DNA from: Paraburkholderia aspalathi
Lineage (GTDB): Bacteria > Pseudomonadota > Gammaproteobacteria > Burkholderiales > Burkholderiaceae
NCBI RefSeq assembly: GCF_900116445.1
Contig: NZ_FPBH01000005.1
Location: 186,001 to 250,000 of the forward strand
DNA: 64,000 nucleotides
Direction of reading: 5' to 3'
This document shows, in pieces, positions 42,758 through 52,118 of this stretch (position 1 is the first letter of the stretch; each line of letters starts with the position of its first letter). The notes under the pieces were generated by a model, which worked only from the letters and a program-made list of their open reading frames with translations, had not been told where the DNA came from and did not search any database. Position numbers and translations under genes: made by a program.

Positions 42758-44209
42758 CTAGCTTTCGTCGCGCGTCACGAGCCCGGAGCGGCGTTGCACG
42801 CCCCACGAGCGTCCGCCGCGCAGGAAATGCAGCCAGCCGAGCAGAGCGCCGACGTGTCGCACGAGCTGGAATGTGAACGGCTCGGCGATCGCCGCCAGCA
42901 CCGCCATCCACAAACTGGAGCCGGTGCGATGGCCAGTCCAGCGGCGATACAGATGGATACACCAGAGATAAAACGCGAGGTCGATCGCCGTTTTAAGGCC
43001 GATCACGCTGAAAATCGACACGACGATCGCGCCATGCCCGCCGAACAGAAAGCCGAGCAGCAACGCGAAGGCGGTCAACCCGTAGATCGGCTGCATCGTA
43101 TCGATGGCCTTGACCGGCAGCATCAGCATGCCCATCTTGCCGTAGCGCGGGTTGCCGGTCATGTCGCGGTTCCAGTATTGCGTTTGCAGGAAACCCGCAA
43201 ACCAGCGACGGCGCTGCCGCAGGAAACTGCCGAGGTTGTCCGGCGCGTCGGTGTGCGCATGGGCATCGCCGACCACACGCACGTCCCAGCCGAGATCATG
43301 ATCGACCGAATAGCGGCGCAGCCGATGAATCAGTTCGTAGTCTTCGACCAGGCACTGCGGATCGAAACCGCCCACGTCGACCAGCGCGTCACGCCTGAAC
43401 GACGCGAAGGCGCCGGAAATCAGCAGCAGACTGTCGGCGCGCATCCACGCAAAACGGGCGATGAAGTTGCGCATGTACTCGTAGGTCTGGAACCACTGGA
43501 ACACGCGGCCCGACACCGATTTGCCGCACACCGGCACCAGAATGCCGGCCGCCGCGACCAGCTTCGGCTCGCTCGCGAAGGCGGCGCGCATCGCGTAGGT
43601 GGCGTCGTCGTCGAGCAGCGTGTCGGCGTCGACGGTCATCACGGTCTCGGTGGTCATGACCATGATGGCGGCGTTCAGCGCGCGCGCCTTGCCGCCGTGC
43701 GGCACGCGCAGCCAGTACAGATTCGGGTACAGCGAACTCGGCGCGCTCAGCACACCGTCAGCGGCGGCAGTGAGGCCAAAGCGTTCAGTGAGCAGCGCGT
43801 GGGTGGCATCGGTGGAACCGTCGTCGGCGATCACAATTTGCGCCGGGCCATGCGTCTGGCGCAGTAACGCGGCGAGCGTCACCGGCAATACCGTCGCCTC
43901 GTTATGCGATGCGACGATCACACCCATGTCCGGCAAGTTGCGCGCATCGAAGTCTGGCTCGAGCGGCGGCGTGGGCCGCATCAGCGGCAGCGTTTTCCAG
44001 GTGACGAACGCGAGCAGCAAGGTGTCGTACACGACGTACGCAATGCCGGTCGACCACGCCACCACACCTTGCAGAAAGAATGCGCGGGCGAACAGCAGCA
44101 ACCACAGCACGACGACGCTGAAATGAATCAGCGTGCTGAGCAGCGTAGTGGGACGCGGCAGTATGCGCGGCGATGCGAGGGCGAGCGCCTGTTCCAGAGT
44201 TTTCTTCAA
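42758..44209 (-). CDS. membrane glycosyltransferase, family 2
   Basis: 483 residues. One or two N-terminal helices (LIHFSVVVLWLLLFARAFFL) precede a GT-A domain: MGVIVASHNEATVLPVTLAAL, IVIADDGSTDATHAL, DADTLLDDD, EDYELIHRLRRY and QRRRWFAGF (D...DxD...ED...QxxRW). Three or four C-terminal helices (LLLGFLFGGHGAIVVSIFSVIGLK) follow. The architecture is that of processive or lipid-linked GT2 enzymes such as those making poly-GlcNAc or glycolipids. It is the only polysaccharide-type gene seen nearby, so its product cannot be named. Confidence 0.85.
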   Translation of the reverse strand: MKKTLEQALALASPRILPRPTTLLSTLIHFSVVVLWLLLFARAFFLQGVVAWSTGIAYVVYDTLLLAFVTWKTLPLMRPTPPLEPDFDARNLPDMGVIVASHNEATVLPVTLAALLRQTHGPAQIVIADDGSTDATHALLTERFGLTAAADGVLSAPSSLYPNLYWLRVPHGGKARALNAAIMVMTTETVMTVDADTLLDDDATYAMRAAFASEPKLVAAAGILVPVCGKSVSGRVFQWFQTYEYMRNFIARFAWMRADSLLLISGAFASFRRDALVDVGGFDPQCLVEDYELIHRLRRYSVDHDLGWDVRVVGDAHAHTDAPDNLGSFLRQRRRWFAGFLQTQYWNRDMTGNPRYGKMGMLMLPVKAIDTMQPIYGLTAFALLLGFLFGGHGAIVVSIFSVIGLKTAIDLAFYLWCIHLYRRWTGHRTGSSLWMAVLAAIAEPFTFQLVRHVGALLGWLHFLRGGRSWGVQRRSGLVTRDES

Positions 44210-44265
44210 AATGACTGCCGAGTTCGTCGTTGGTGGTTATTAGATAGAAAGCAGCGTGGCGATGC

Positions 44266-44865
44266 TTACGGCACCATGCGTTTCAGAACCGACTTGCGAT
44301 CGATCCATTGATGCTTCAGCGCGCCGCCGATATGCATTGCCAGCAACGCATACAGCGCGTAGCCGAGCCACGTATGCAAGGCGCCGAAGCGGTCGTGCAG
44401 TGTCTCCTTGAGCACCGGATCGAGATTCATCACATAGCCGATGCGCGGCCAGGGAAACAGGTTGAACAGATGCATGGGATGCGTGGCAGCATCTTTCCAC
44501 GCGGAATCGTGCAGCCAGCCGGATAGCGGCAGCGCGATCATCAGCAGGTACAGCAAGAAATGGGCAACGTGTGCGGCGATTTTTTCCCACGACGGAAACT
44601 CACGCGGCAACGGCGGCGGCTTATGCGTTACTCGCCACAAGATGCGCATCAACGCGAGACCGAGCACGGTGATGCCGATCGACTTATGCGTGTCGACCAC
44701 CGGACGTACCCAGTCGTCGGGCCATGATTCCGCGGTCAGGCCGAGTACCACATTGCCGATCATCAGCAGCGCAATCAGCCAGTGCAGCGTTATCGCCGTG
44801 CGGGTATAGCGCGACGCCAGCGGCGTGCCGGTTGAATCGGTCAAGGAGTCGGCGTGAGTATTCAT
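44266..44865 (-). CDS. cytochrome b561 family protein
   Basis: 199 residues from ATG at 44865. Four membrane helices carry the expected haem-ligand histidines: ITLHWLIALLMIGN, DTHKSIGITVLGLA, HVAHFLLYLLMIALPLSG and FGALHTWLGYALYALLAMH. Such YodB/CybB-like di-haem proteins take electrons from quinol and can act in superoxide removal. It stands alone, 56 bases downstream of the glycosyltransferase stop side and 179 bases after the glycosylase gene. An upstream GGA sequence near the ATG favours this start over 44883. Confidence 0.9.
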   Translation of the reverse strand: MNTHADSLTDSTGTPLASRYTRTAITLHWLIALLMIGNVVLGLTAESWPDDWVRPVVDTHKSIGITVLGLALMRILWRVTHKPPPLPREFPSWEKIAAHVAHFLLYLLMIALPLSGWLHDSAWKDAATHPMHLFNLFPWPRIGYVMNLDPVLKETLHDRFGALHTWLGYALYALLAMHIGGALKHQWIDRKSVLKRMVP

Positions 44866-45044
44866 CGGTCGTTCCGTCTGCAAATGGTTTTCTAGCGAAA
44901 GCTGTTTGAAAATTCGGCCGTGCCGCAGCAGGCCTGATCTCGCCGCCGGTATGAAGCAAACGCATCAGTTTGCCGTTTTATTCCGTCAATCGCTTAATTG
45001 TGTGTTTCCGATTGTTTCGACGTATTTCGACGGCGCGAGGCGAG

Positions 45045-45644
45045 TCATTCCTCGAGCGCCGCACCAACCCGCGCCCGCAAAGTCGGCAATACGTCTGCTT
45101 CGAACCAGGGATTGCGCTTGAACCACGCGATATTGCGCGGTGAGGGGTGCGGGAGCGGTATTACGTGCGGGCCGTAATCGCGCCAGCGCAGCAGCGTATC
45201 GGTCAGCGTCGGCCCGAATGCGTCGCCGAGGCCAAAACGCTGCGCGTATTGGCCAATCAACACCGTGAGCCGCACCTCGCGCAACTGGGCGAGCAAGGCC
45301 TGATGCCAAAGCGCGGCGCATTCGGGCCGCGGCGGCAAATCGCCACTCGTGCCTCTGCCCGGAAAGCAGAAGCCCATCGGCACGATGGCAAATTTCGAGG
45401 CGTCGTAAAAGGTCTCGTCGGAGACTTCGAGCCAGTGGCGCAAGCGTGCGCCACTGGCGTCGCTCCATGGAATGCCCGAAGCATGCACGCGCGCACCGGG
45501 CGCCTGGCCGATGATCAGAATGCGCGAATCAGCCGACGCCACGACGACCGGCCGCGGCGCATGCGGCAGCACCGGCGCGCATACCGTACAGGCGCGAATG
45601 TCGTGCAACAACGTGTTCAGTGAAATGGGTTTCCTTGCGGTCAT
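45045..45644 (-). CDS. uracil-DNA glycosylase family protein
   Basis: 199 residues. The family motifs are ILIIGQAPGARVHASGIPWSD with the catalytic segment (GQAPG, residues 45-49), FCFPGRGTSGDLPP, and the C-terminal PLPHPSPRNIAW (HPSPRN). Cysteines CTVC (19-22), GFC and EC could be iron-sulfur ligands as in the family 4/5-like enzymes but the pattern is not complete. It may be a DNA repair enzyme; activity on uracil is not certain for this subgroup. It lies 25 bases downstream of the methyltransferase gene, same strand. Confidence 0.82.
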   Translation of the reverse strand: MTARKPISLNTLLHDIRACTVCAPVLPHAPRPVVVASADSRILIIGQAPGARVHASGIPWSDASGARLRHWLEVSDETFYDASKFAIVPMGFCFPGRGTSGDLPPRPECAALWHQALLAQLREVRLTVLIGQYAQRFGLGDAFGPTLTDTLLRWRDYGPHVIPLPHPSPRNIAWFKRNPWFEADVLPTLRARVGAALEE

Positions 45645-45669
45645 ACCGAGGCGCGGATCAGGATTCGGT

Positions 45670-46773
45670 TTAGCGTTTTACAAACCGATAGTGTCCCACG
45701 CCCCACTCATTCCCGTTGGCGTAGCCGAACAACTCGGCCACGGCCATATAGAACATCCGCCACCGCTGAAACCATATAGCCGCATCGCGCGCGCCATATG
45801 TATGGACCAGCATCGGCATCACGCGGTCACGCGCTGCGTCGAGCGCGGCGAGCCAGTGATTCGCCGTGCGCTCGTAGTGCGCGCCGCTCACCCACCACTG
45901 CCGCTCCATCCGCAGATCGTCCTGGAAGTTCAGCAGGAGCGCTTCGGAGGGCATCGTGCCGCCAGTGAAAAAGTACTTCGACATCCAGTCGTTGCCGTCC
46001 TGCACCTGAAAGTGATACGCAAGCGTGCGATGCACGAAGATATGCACGAACAGCTTCGCGTCATCGCGCATCCAGCGTGAAATCTTCGCGAGCAGCAGCC
46101 CGTAGTTCTTCATGTGCTCGAACATCTCGATCGACACCACGCGATCGAAGCCGCCACCAAGCTGCGCTTCCTCGAATTCGAAATCGACGACATTGCCCGT
46201 GACCACCGAGAGGTTGTGCAAACCGAACTCCGCCGCGCGCGCTTCGATGAACACGCGTTGCCCATGCGAATTCGACAGCGCGACGATCTGCGCGTTTGGA
46301 TAATGCGCCGCCAGCCACAACGACAACGAGCCCCATCCGCAACCGAGATCGAGAATCCGCTGACCGTCGGCCAGTTCCGCGCGTTCGGCGTAGCACTCTA
46401 GCATCGCGGCTTCGGCTTGCACGAGCGTCTCATTGCCGGTTGGGTACAGACAGCACGAATACTTGAGATGCGGCCCGAGATGCGCGTGGAAGAACGACGC
46501 TGGCACCTCGTAATGCTGCCTGTTGGCGGCCTGCGTTTCGATGGCGATCGGGCTTGAACGCAAGTCGTCCAACAGACGGTTGAGCCGTTGTGCGCGCACC
46601 TCGCCGTTGTCGATCGCTTCGTCGCGCAAACGCTGGCGCATCAGCTGACGCATGCCGAAACGGATCACGCTGTCGGGCAGCCAGCCGCGTTCGCAGCTCT
46701 GGATCAGCCAGCCGTCGCTCGGCTCGGCGGGCGACGAAGGCGGCAATGTACGGCCGGTGGTGGAAAGGCTCAT
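45670..46773 (-). CDS. cyclopropane-fatty-acid-synthase-like SAM methyltransferase
   Basis: 367 residues from ATG at 46773 (AGGGAG eight bases upstream; a GTG at 46782 is possible). The SAM motif ILDLGCGWGSLSLWLA (about 140-155), the approach sequence YEVPASFFHAHLGPHLKYSCCLYPTG, and FIHIF-like VHIFVHRTLAYHFQ and YFFTGGTMPS are typical of the subgroup that also contains coclaurine N-methyltransferases. Bacterial members modify unsaturated lipids. It is directly downstream of the DUF1295 gene (53 bases), a pairing known from lipid-modification clusters, so it likely acts on membrane lipids. Confidence 0.85.
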   Translation of the reverse strand: MSLSTTGRTLPPSSPAEPSDGWLIQSCERGWLPDSVIRFGMRQLMRQRLRDEAIDNGEVRAQRLNRLLDDLRSSPIAIETQAANRQHYEVPASFFHAHLGPHLKYSCCLYPTGNETLVQAEAAMLECYAERAELADGQRILDLGCGWGSLSLWLAAHYPNAQIVALSNSHGQRVFIEARAAEFGLHNLSVVTGNVVDFEFEEAQLGGGFDRVVSIEMFEHMKNYGLLLAKISRWMRDDAKLFVHIFVHRTLAYHFQVQDGNDWMSKYFFTGGTMPSEALLLNFQDDLRMERQWWVSGAHYERTANHWLAALDAARDRVMPMLVHTYGARDAAIWFQRWRMFYMAVAELFGYANGNEWGVGHYRFVKR

Positions 46774-46826
46774 GAGGCTCACTCCCTATCGTCTTTTCTG
46801 GGCTTTCGCGCCGTAGGCGGCTCATC

Positions 46827-47603
46827 TCAATGCCGCGGCGGCCACGGGATCAGCGCGCTGGTGGTGCGCATGTAATCGGCGTAACCGGCGCGCCTTTTCG
46901 CCATGCTTTCTTCGAGCAGCGGAATGCCGGAGAGCTTCAGCAGCAGAAAAGCCATCAGCACCGGTGGCAACACCGTGAACCAACCCCATGGCGTGCCGAT
47001 CGACAGCGCGATGTAAGCAAGCCAATGCACGCATTCAAAGAAGTAATTCGGATGCCGTGAATAGCGCCACAAGCCAACGCGGCACACGGCGGTGTGATTG
47101 GCCGGATCCTGCGTGAAGCGCTTGAGTTGACGGTCTGCGATGCCTTCGCCGACTACCGAAACTATCCACACCGCCGCAGCCAGCACAATCCAGCCGATGG
47201 CCGGTGCGCTGCTCCGGTACGACGGCACCAGAAATGCAATCGACAGCAGCATCGAAATCACGACTTGCACCTGGAAAAACCAGAACATCTTGCTGGCCGC
47301 CTTGTCGCCCCATTCTTCACGGAAGCGCCGATAGCGCGCGTCTTCCGGTTTGCCGAAATTGCGCTTCCACAGATGCGTGCCGAGTCGCACGCCCCAAACC
47401 AGGCCACCCAGCGCGGTCAGTGCACGCGATACCGGATCGCCGTTGCCGAGCACGGCGTAGAGCACCGCGACCAGGCCGAGCGAATAGGCCCAAACCGGAT
47501 CGACCATGCCGGCGTTCCCGGTCTTCAACTGCCATGCCCAGACAGCGCTGAAGATCGCGATGAGCCCAATCAGGGCGATCACGGCGGCGGCAAATGGCGG
47601 CAT
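46827..47603 (-). CDS. DUF1295 membrane protein (steroid 5-alpha-reductase-like)
   Basis: 258 residues with six or more membrane helices. The C-terminal RYSRHPNYFFECVHWLAYIALS (about 183-204) carries the SRHPNYF signature of the steroid 5-alpha-reductase/isoprenylcysteine methyltransferase-like group, which binds NADPH or SAM. DUF1295 proteins act on lipid-like substrates and are commonly beside cyclopropane-synthase-like methyltransferases, as here. It is the first gene in the minus-strand unit DUF1295, methyltransferase, glycosylase. Confidence 0.87.
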   Translation of the reverse strand: MPPFAAAVIALIGLIAIFSAVWAWQLKTGNAGMVDPVWAYSLGLVAVLYAVLGNGDPVSRALTALGGLVWGVRLGTHLWKRNFGKPEDARYRRFREEWGDKAASKMFWFFQVQVVISMLLSIAFLVPSYRSSAPAIGWIVLAAAVWIVSVVGEGIADRQLKRFTQDPANHTAVCRVGLWRYSRHPNYFFECVHWLAYIALSIGTPWGWFTVLPPVLMAFLLLKLSGIPLLEESMAKRRAGYADYMRTTSALIPWPPRH

Positions 47604-47766
47604 GGGGGCCTCTTTCGATGGCGATGCGGGTTATACGCAGTGAGGGCGCGATCGGATGCGCGCGAGCGGGATTTCCAGCCCGATCGCCTGTTCGGCGGAG
47701 TTAGGCGTCCACGGCCCGATAGCGGTATCGTGTCGGCAACGCCTGCTCCATCCGAATCTCCCGCCC

Positions 47767-48831
47767 ATGCCGACCCGCTTCAACGCCGCTTTCACCGCTC
47801 TGCTCGCCGCCGCCTTGTTCGGCGCGACCACGCCGCTCGCCAAGGCGCTGCTCGGCTCGCTGTCGCCGTTTCTGCTGGCCGGACTGTTCTACCTCGGCAG
47901 CGGCACGGGCCTTGCCGCCGTGATTCTGGCGCGCCGCCTGAAAGGTCAAGCGGAGGGGCAGCCGGTCAGTCACCACCGCTTCCCGGTGCGCGAAGTGCCG
48001 TGGCTCGCCGGCGCAATCGTGGCAGGCGGTGTCGCGGGGCCGGCGCTGCTAATGCTGGGTCTGAAAACGACGCCAGCCGCCACCGGCTCGCTGCTATTGA
48101 ATCTCGAGGGCGTATTCACCGCGCTGATCGCGTGGATCGTGTTTCGCGAGAACGTCGACATTCAGGTGTTCCTGGGCATGGCCGCGATCGTTGCGGGCGG
48201 CGTGGCATTGTCGTGGCAGCCCGGCGCGGCCGGCCTGCCGCCCGGCACCCTGCTGCTGGTCGGCGCGTGCGCGTGCTGGGCAGTCGACAACAATCTCACG
48301 CGCAAGGTGTCGACTCACGACGCCATGTTCATCGCCTGCGTAAAGGGGCTCGTGGCCGGATCAGTCAACGTCACGCTCGCGCTCACTTTTGGTGCAGCGT
48401 GGCCCAAGGCCACGACCGTCGCGCTCGCCATGCTGACGGGTTTCGCGGGCTACGGCGTGAGTCTCGTGCTGTTCGTCGTCGCGCTGCGCAATCTCGGCAC
48501 CGCGCGTACGGGCGCCTATTTTTCGGTCGCACCACTATTTGGTGTGACCTTATCGTGGCTGCTGTGGCCGGAGATGCCGCCGCCGTTATTCTGGGTGGCC
48601 GCTGCCTTGATGACGCTGGGTGTCTGGCTGCACATCCGCGAACGTCACGAGCATCCGCACACGCATGCCCCGCTGGATCACACGCATCGTCACCGGCACG
48701 ACGCGCATCACCAGCACGAACATGATTTCGCGTGGGACGGCCACGAGCCGCACACGCATCCGCATTCCCACGCGCCGATCACGCATGCGCACGCGCATTT
48801 CCCAGATATTCATCATCGGCATACACATTGA
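47767..48831 (+). CDS. EamA/DMT-family exporter with histidine-rich tail
   Basis: 354 residues from ATG at 47767. Ten membrane helices form two EamA repeats (AALFGATTPLAKALLGS and ACACWAVDNNLTRKVST). From residue 289 the protein ends in a cytoplasmic tail of 66 residues, 25 of them His, in HxH and HTH runs, the kind seen in zinc or nickel/cobalt proteins. The transport part has no metal site that I recognise, so the tail may buffer or sense metal or be regulatory. The substrate of the pump is unknown. It is divergent from the DUF1295 gene. Confidence 0.87.
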   Translation: MPTRFNAAFTALLAAALFGATTPLAKALLGSLSPFLLAGLFYLGSGTGLAAVILARRLKGQAEGQPVSHHRFPVREVPWLAGAIVAGGVAGPALLMLGLKTTPAATGSLLLNLEGVFTALIAWIVFRENVDIQVFLGMAAIVAGGVALSWQPGAAGLPPGTLLLVGACACWAVDNNLTRKVSTHDAMFIACVKGLVAGSVNVTLALTFGAAWPKATTVALAMLTGFAGYGVSLVLFVVALRNLGTARTGAYFSVAPLFGVTLSWLLWPEMPPPLFWVAAALMTLGVWLHIRERHEHPHTHAPLDHTHRHRHDAHHQHEHDFAWDGHEPHTHPHSHAPITHAHAHFPDIHHRHTH

Positions 48832-49013
48832 TTTTCCGCATCCCCGCATGGCGCGGGCGCTTGCTGCAGTGCAAGACAAAAATCTCTGTGGAGCGAGTCA
48901 TTCGATAGACCAATTCAATTGGCATCGTGGCCAAACGCATCCTCTAATGAACTCCTGTCGTGCGCCCGTTCCCGGCGACCCGCCGGTCCATCCCGCTTGC
49001 CCCGGAGAGTTCC

Positions 49014-49217
49014 ATGTCCCAACCCGAGCCAAATGTCGACGAAGTGGTGAGAAGCATCGCAGAGGAAACCGATACCCCGACGGAAACGGTTTCGAAGATG
49101 TACGCAGACACCCTGGCTGACTACCGGCACGAAGCGCGTGTATTCGATTACGTACCGCTGTTCGCCGCGAAGAAAGTACGCGACAAGCTGCGCCATCCGT
49201 CGAAACAGAAACACTGA
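49014..49217 (+). CDS. DUF3562 domain protein
   Basis: 67 residues from ATG at 49014 with GGAGAG upstream. The sequence MSQPEPNVDEVVRSIAEETD, VSKMYADTLADYR and YVPLFAAKKVRDKLR matches the DUF3562 family of small helical proteins found in Burkholderiales; the function is unknown. It is a single gene. The 179-base gap to the oxidoreductase gene at 49397 shows no other gene. Confidence 0.8.
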   Translation: MSQPEPNVDEVVRSIAEETDTPTETVSKMYADTLADYRHEARVFDYVPLFAAKKVRDKLRHPSKQKH

Positions 49218-49396
49218 CACGGCGGCGCGCGGAGACCACCCCCTGCCTGGTAGTACGCTGGATCGCCCCTGTTGGCTCGCGCGGCGATTCGCTAAAACAC
49301 ATACCGAATTATTTTTCGCGTTGCCAGAACGCGTACCGGTTTATTTTTCCCACTGCTAGACTCTGACCCGGATACATCGACTCGGGGGAAGATGGC

Positions 49397-50500
49397 ATGC
49401 GGGTGACAATCGTAGGCGCGGGCATCGCCGGCTTGAGCACAGCGTGGTCGCTTGCGAAGCTGGGACACGACATCACTCTGATCGAGCAGGGCTCGATTCC
49501 GAACCCACTCGCCGCGTCGGGCGACCGGAGTCGCATGATCCGTCGAGCGTATGGCGATGCTGACGGCTACGCACGCACCATCGCCGAGGCATTCGATAGT
49601 TGGGATCTACTGTGGAATGACCTCGGCGTATCCCACTATGCGAACTGCGGCGTGCTCGGCATTTCGCAACACGCAGGTGATGGCGCGGAACAATTTCGCA
49701 CCGGTCTCGATCGGATGAAATTCGAGTACGAACAGTTCGACCCGCTCGAAGCGGCCGCGCGTTATCCGTTTCTCGACCCTGCCACGTTTCGCTACGCCTA
49801 CCTCGATCAGGATGGCGGCGCGCTGTTTAGCGAACGCATCGCTCGCGACATGAAAGCGTGGCTCAAGATGCGCGGCGCCGAAATTCGCACGCATACCAAG
49901 GTACTCGCAGTCGATGCGCATGCGGCCTCCGTACGCATCGAAGACGACACGATCATCCGCGCCGACCGGCTCGTAGTCACCGCCGGCGCGTGGACGCTGC
50001 AACTGTTCCCCTCGCTCGCCGAAAACCTGATGACGTATCGCAACGTCGTCGCCTATCTCGAGCCACCCGCGGATCTGGCGGAAGCGTGGTCGAATGCGCC
50101 CGCTATCGTCGATATTGGCGGCGCCAGCAGCGGTTACGTGCTGCCGCCAATCGACGATGTCGGCCTGAAGTTCGGCGCCAGTGTGCAAAAATCACGTGCA
50201 CCTGATCCTGATGCCAATCGCGTCGCGGCGCCCGGAGAGGGCGATAGCCTGCGCCGCTTGTTTTCACCGCCGTTCAGCCGCATCGACGAATATACGGTTA
50301 CCGAAGTGAAAACTTGTGCTTACACGTTCACTTCGGACGAACGCTTTTTTTCGAAGCGCATCGGCAACACACTGGCGGTATCGGCATGCTCGGGCCACGG
50401 TTATAAGTTCGGCGCGGCAGTCGGGCGCCGGGTCGCACAGGCGCTGGATACCGATGACGACGCCGGGCTCGCGCGTTGGCTCAGGGCGGAAGCGGTCTAG
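49397..50500 (+). CDS. FAD-dependent amino-acid oxidase-like protein (DAO family)
   Basis: 367 residues. The dinucleotide motif IVGAGIAGLSTAWSLAKLGHDITLIEQ (first 30 residues), SGDRSRMIRRAYGDADGY and the C-terminal VSACSGHGYKFGAAVGRRV are those of sarcosine oxidase/N-methyl-amino-acid oxidase-like proteins. It would oxidise an amine with O2 or an electron acceptor. The neighbouring convergent gene is a MocR aminotransferase-type regulator, which suggests an amino-acid or amine substrate; inference only. Confidence 0.85.
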   Translation: MRVTIVGAGIAGLSTAWSLAKLGHDITLIEQGSIPNPLAASGDRSRMIRRAYGDADGYARTIAEAFDSWDLLWNDLGVSHYANCGVLGISQHAGDGAEQFRTGLDRMKFEYEQFDPLEAAARYPFLDPATFRYAYLDQDGGALFSERIARDMKAWLKMRGAEIRTHTKVLAVDAHAASVRIEDDTIIRADRLVVTAGAWTLQLFPSLAENLMTYRNVVAYLEPPADLAEAWSNAPAIVDIGGASSGYVLPPIDDVGLKFGASVQKSRAPDPDANRVAAPGEGDSLRRLFSPPFSRIDEYTVTEVKTCAYTFTSDERFFSKRIGNTLAVSACSGHGYKFGAAVGRRVAQALDTDDDAGLARWLRAEAV

Positions 50501-50538
50501 TTCTCTTTCGTCACAACAATACGATGTTCGTTCGCGAT

Positions 50539-51993
50539 CTAGCGTAGCCCACGCACCACGGCGGCGAGTCGCGCCACCAATGCGTCGGCTTCGTGCGGTT
50601 TGACACCCGCGTAGCCGAGCATGAATCCGTTATAGCGTGCGGCGTCTTTAGCAGGCGGCTGACAAAACGCACTGAGCGCAGCGATATGCAAACCGTGCTC
50701 ACGTGTCACTGCGCTCACGTCCTGATCGCGCAGCGGCACATCGAGTCGCATCGTCAGATGCATGCCGCCGCCGTCGGATGACACCGTCACCAGGTCGCCC
50801 ATATGCCGCTCGATCGCGTTCACCAGCGCGGTGCGGCGCTGCTGGTACAGCCGCCGCATACGTCGCAGATGCCGCGCATATTTCCCACTATCGATGAAAT
50901 CCGCCAACGCGATCTGCTCAGCCACGCGCCCTTGTCGTGCGATCTCGCTGAGCGCCTCGTCGATGTCGGCGACAAGGTGCGCCGGCACGACCATGAAGCC
51001 CATCCGCAGCGCCGGAAACATCGTCTTGCTGAAGGTGCCGAGGTAAATCACCGGCGTGTCGGCTGCGAGGCCCTGGATCGACGGCAACGGTGGACCGCTG
51101 TGGCGCAGTTCGCTGTCGTAGTCGTCCTCGATGATCCACGCGCCGCGCGCCATCGCATTCTCGATGATCGACCAGCGCCGCTCGAGGCTCAGCACACTAC
51201 CGAGCGGATATTGGTGCGACGGTGTGATGTACATCAGGCGCGGTGGCGTCAGTTCCCAGTGATCGGGCGTCGGCGCCATGCCGGCAGCGTCGACGGGAAT
51301 CGGCACCAGTTGCAAACCCGCGGCCTGGAATGCAGCCTTTGCACCGTGATAGCCGGGATCCTCGACCCAGACGCTGTCGCCGGGGTCTGCCAGCATGCAG
51401 GCGCATAGATCGAGACTCGCCTGCGTGCCCGAGGTGATGAACACCTGCTCCGCCGAACACCGCGCACCACGCGACACGCGCACGTATTCCGCAATCGAGC
51501 GGCGCAATGCGGGGTGCCCAGCATTGTTGCCGTAACCGAGTTCCCGCGGTTCGACCGTGCGCCATGCGCGCTCCATCGAGGCACGCCATTGCGCAAGCGG
51601 AAATTCATCGAGTGCGGGCACGCCGGGACGAAACGGCGTGGGGTCGTCGGGATTCGTGCGCTCGCGCGGCAGATTGGCGACGCGGCGTGACAAGTGATTT
51701 TCAGGCGTCTGCACGGTGCCGCTTATTGCGAAGATCGAAGCGCCTGAACCGCTCACCATGCTGACGATGGAACCATGCCGGCTCGCCGTGATGAAGCCCT
51801 CGTCGGTGAGCCGCTCGTATGCGTAGAGGACAGAGTTGCGCGCAATGCCCAACTGTTCGGCAAGCGCTCGCGTGGCAAGAAGACGGCTGCCGTGACGGAT
51901 ATCGCCATCGAGAATCGCGCGACGCAGACTCTCGTAGAGCAAGTCCTGCTGCGTAAGCTTGCGCCCACCCATTGCGCGTTCGACGTTCGACAT
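50539..51993 (-). CDS. MocR-type regulator (GntR DNA-binding plus PLP aminotransferase domain)
   Basis: 484 residues from ATG at 51993; a GTG at 52038 in frame would place the start inside the operator-like repeats and is less likely. An N-terminal winged helix (LYESLRRAILDGD, TRALAEQLGIARNSVLYAYERL, about 15-65) is joined to an aminotransferase type I fold with VEDPGYHGAKAAFQAAG, IIEDDYDSELRH and YLGTFSKTMFPALRMGFM, in which SK is the pyridoxal-phosphate Lys. MocR proteins control amino-acid and vitamin B6 genes. It is divergent from a small exported-protein and GNAT gene pair. Confidence 0.92.
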   Translation of the reverse strand: MSNVERAMGGRKLTQQDLLYESLRRAILDGDIRHGSRLLATRALAEQLGIARNSVLYAYERLTDEGFITASRHGSIVSMVSGSGASIFAISGTVQTPENHLSRRVANLPRERTNPDDPTPFRPGVPALDEFPLAQWRASMERAWRTVEPRELGYGNNAGHPALRRSIAEYVRVSRGARCSAEQVFITSGTQASLDLCACMLADPGDSVWVEDPGYHGAKAAFQAAGLQLVPIPVDAAGMAPTPDHWELTPPRLMYITPSHQYPLGSVLSLERRWSIIENAMARGAWIIEDDYDSELRHSGPPLPSIQGLAADTPVIYLGTFSKTMFPALRMGFMVVPAHLVADIDEALSEIARQGRVAEQIALADFIDSGKYARHLRRMRRLYQQRRTALVNAIERHMGDLVTVSSDGGGMHLTMRLDVPLRDQDVSAVTREHGLHIAALSAFCQPPAKDAARYNGFMLGYAGVKPHEADALVARLAAVVRGLR

Positions 51994-52016
51994 CAACAGA
52001 CCGTAGTCCAATTTCG

Positions 52017-52060
52017 TGGCTCCAAATTCTGGTCGCACTGTGGAGCTAACAATGGTGCCA
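52017..52060. promoter_or_regulatory. operator-like repeats upstream of the MocR gene
   Basis: Three related 8-mers: TGGCTCCA (52017-52024), TGGAGCTA (52041-52048) and TGGTGCCA (52053-52060). The first two are near-inverted copies (7 of 8). They lie between the MocR ATG at 51993 and the plus-strand gene at 52119. MocR/GabR-type regulators bind such repeated half-sites in divergent promoters. Confidence 0.45.
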
Positions 52061-52118
52061 CAAATTTCTTATGCTGACGGTTCTGGAGTCGCTGAATACT
52101 GCGGGAGAGACCGTTGCC

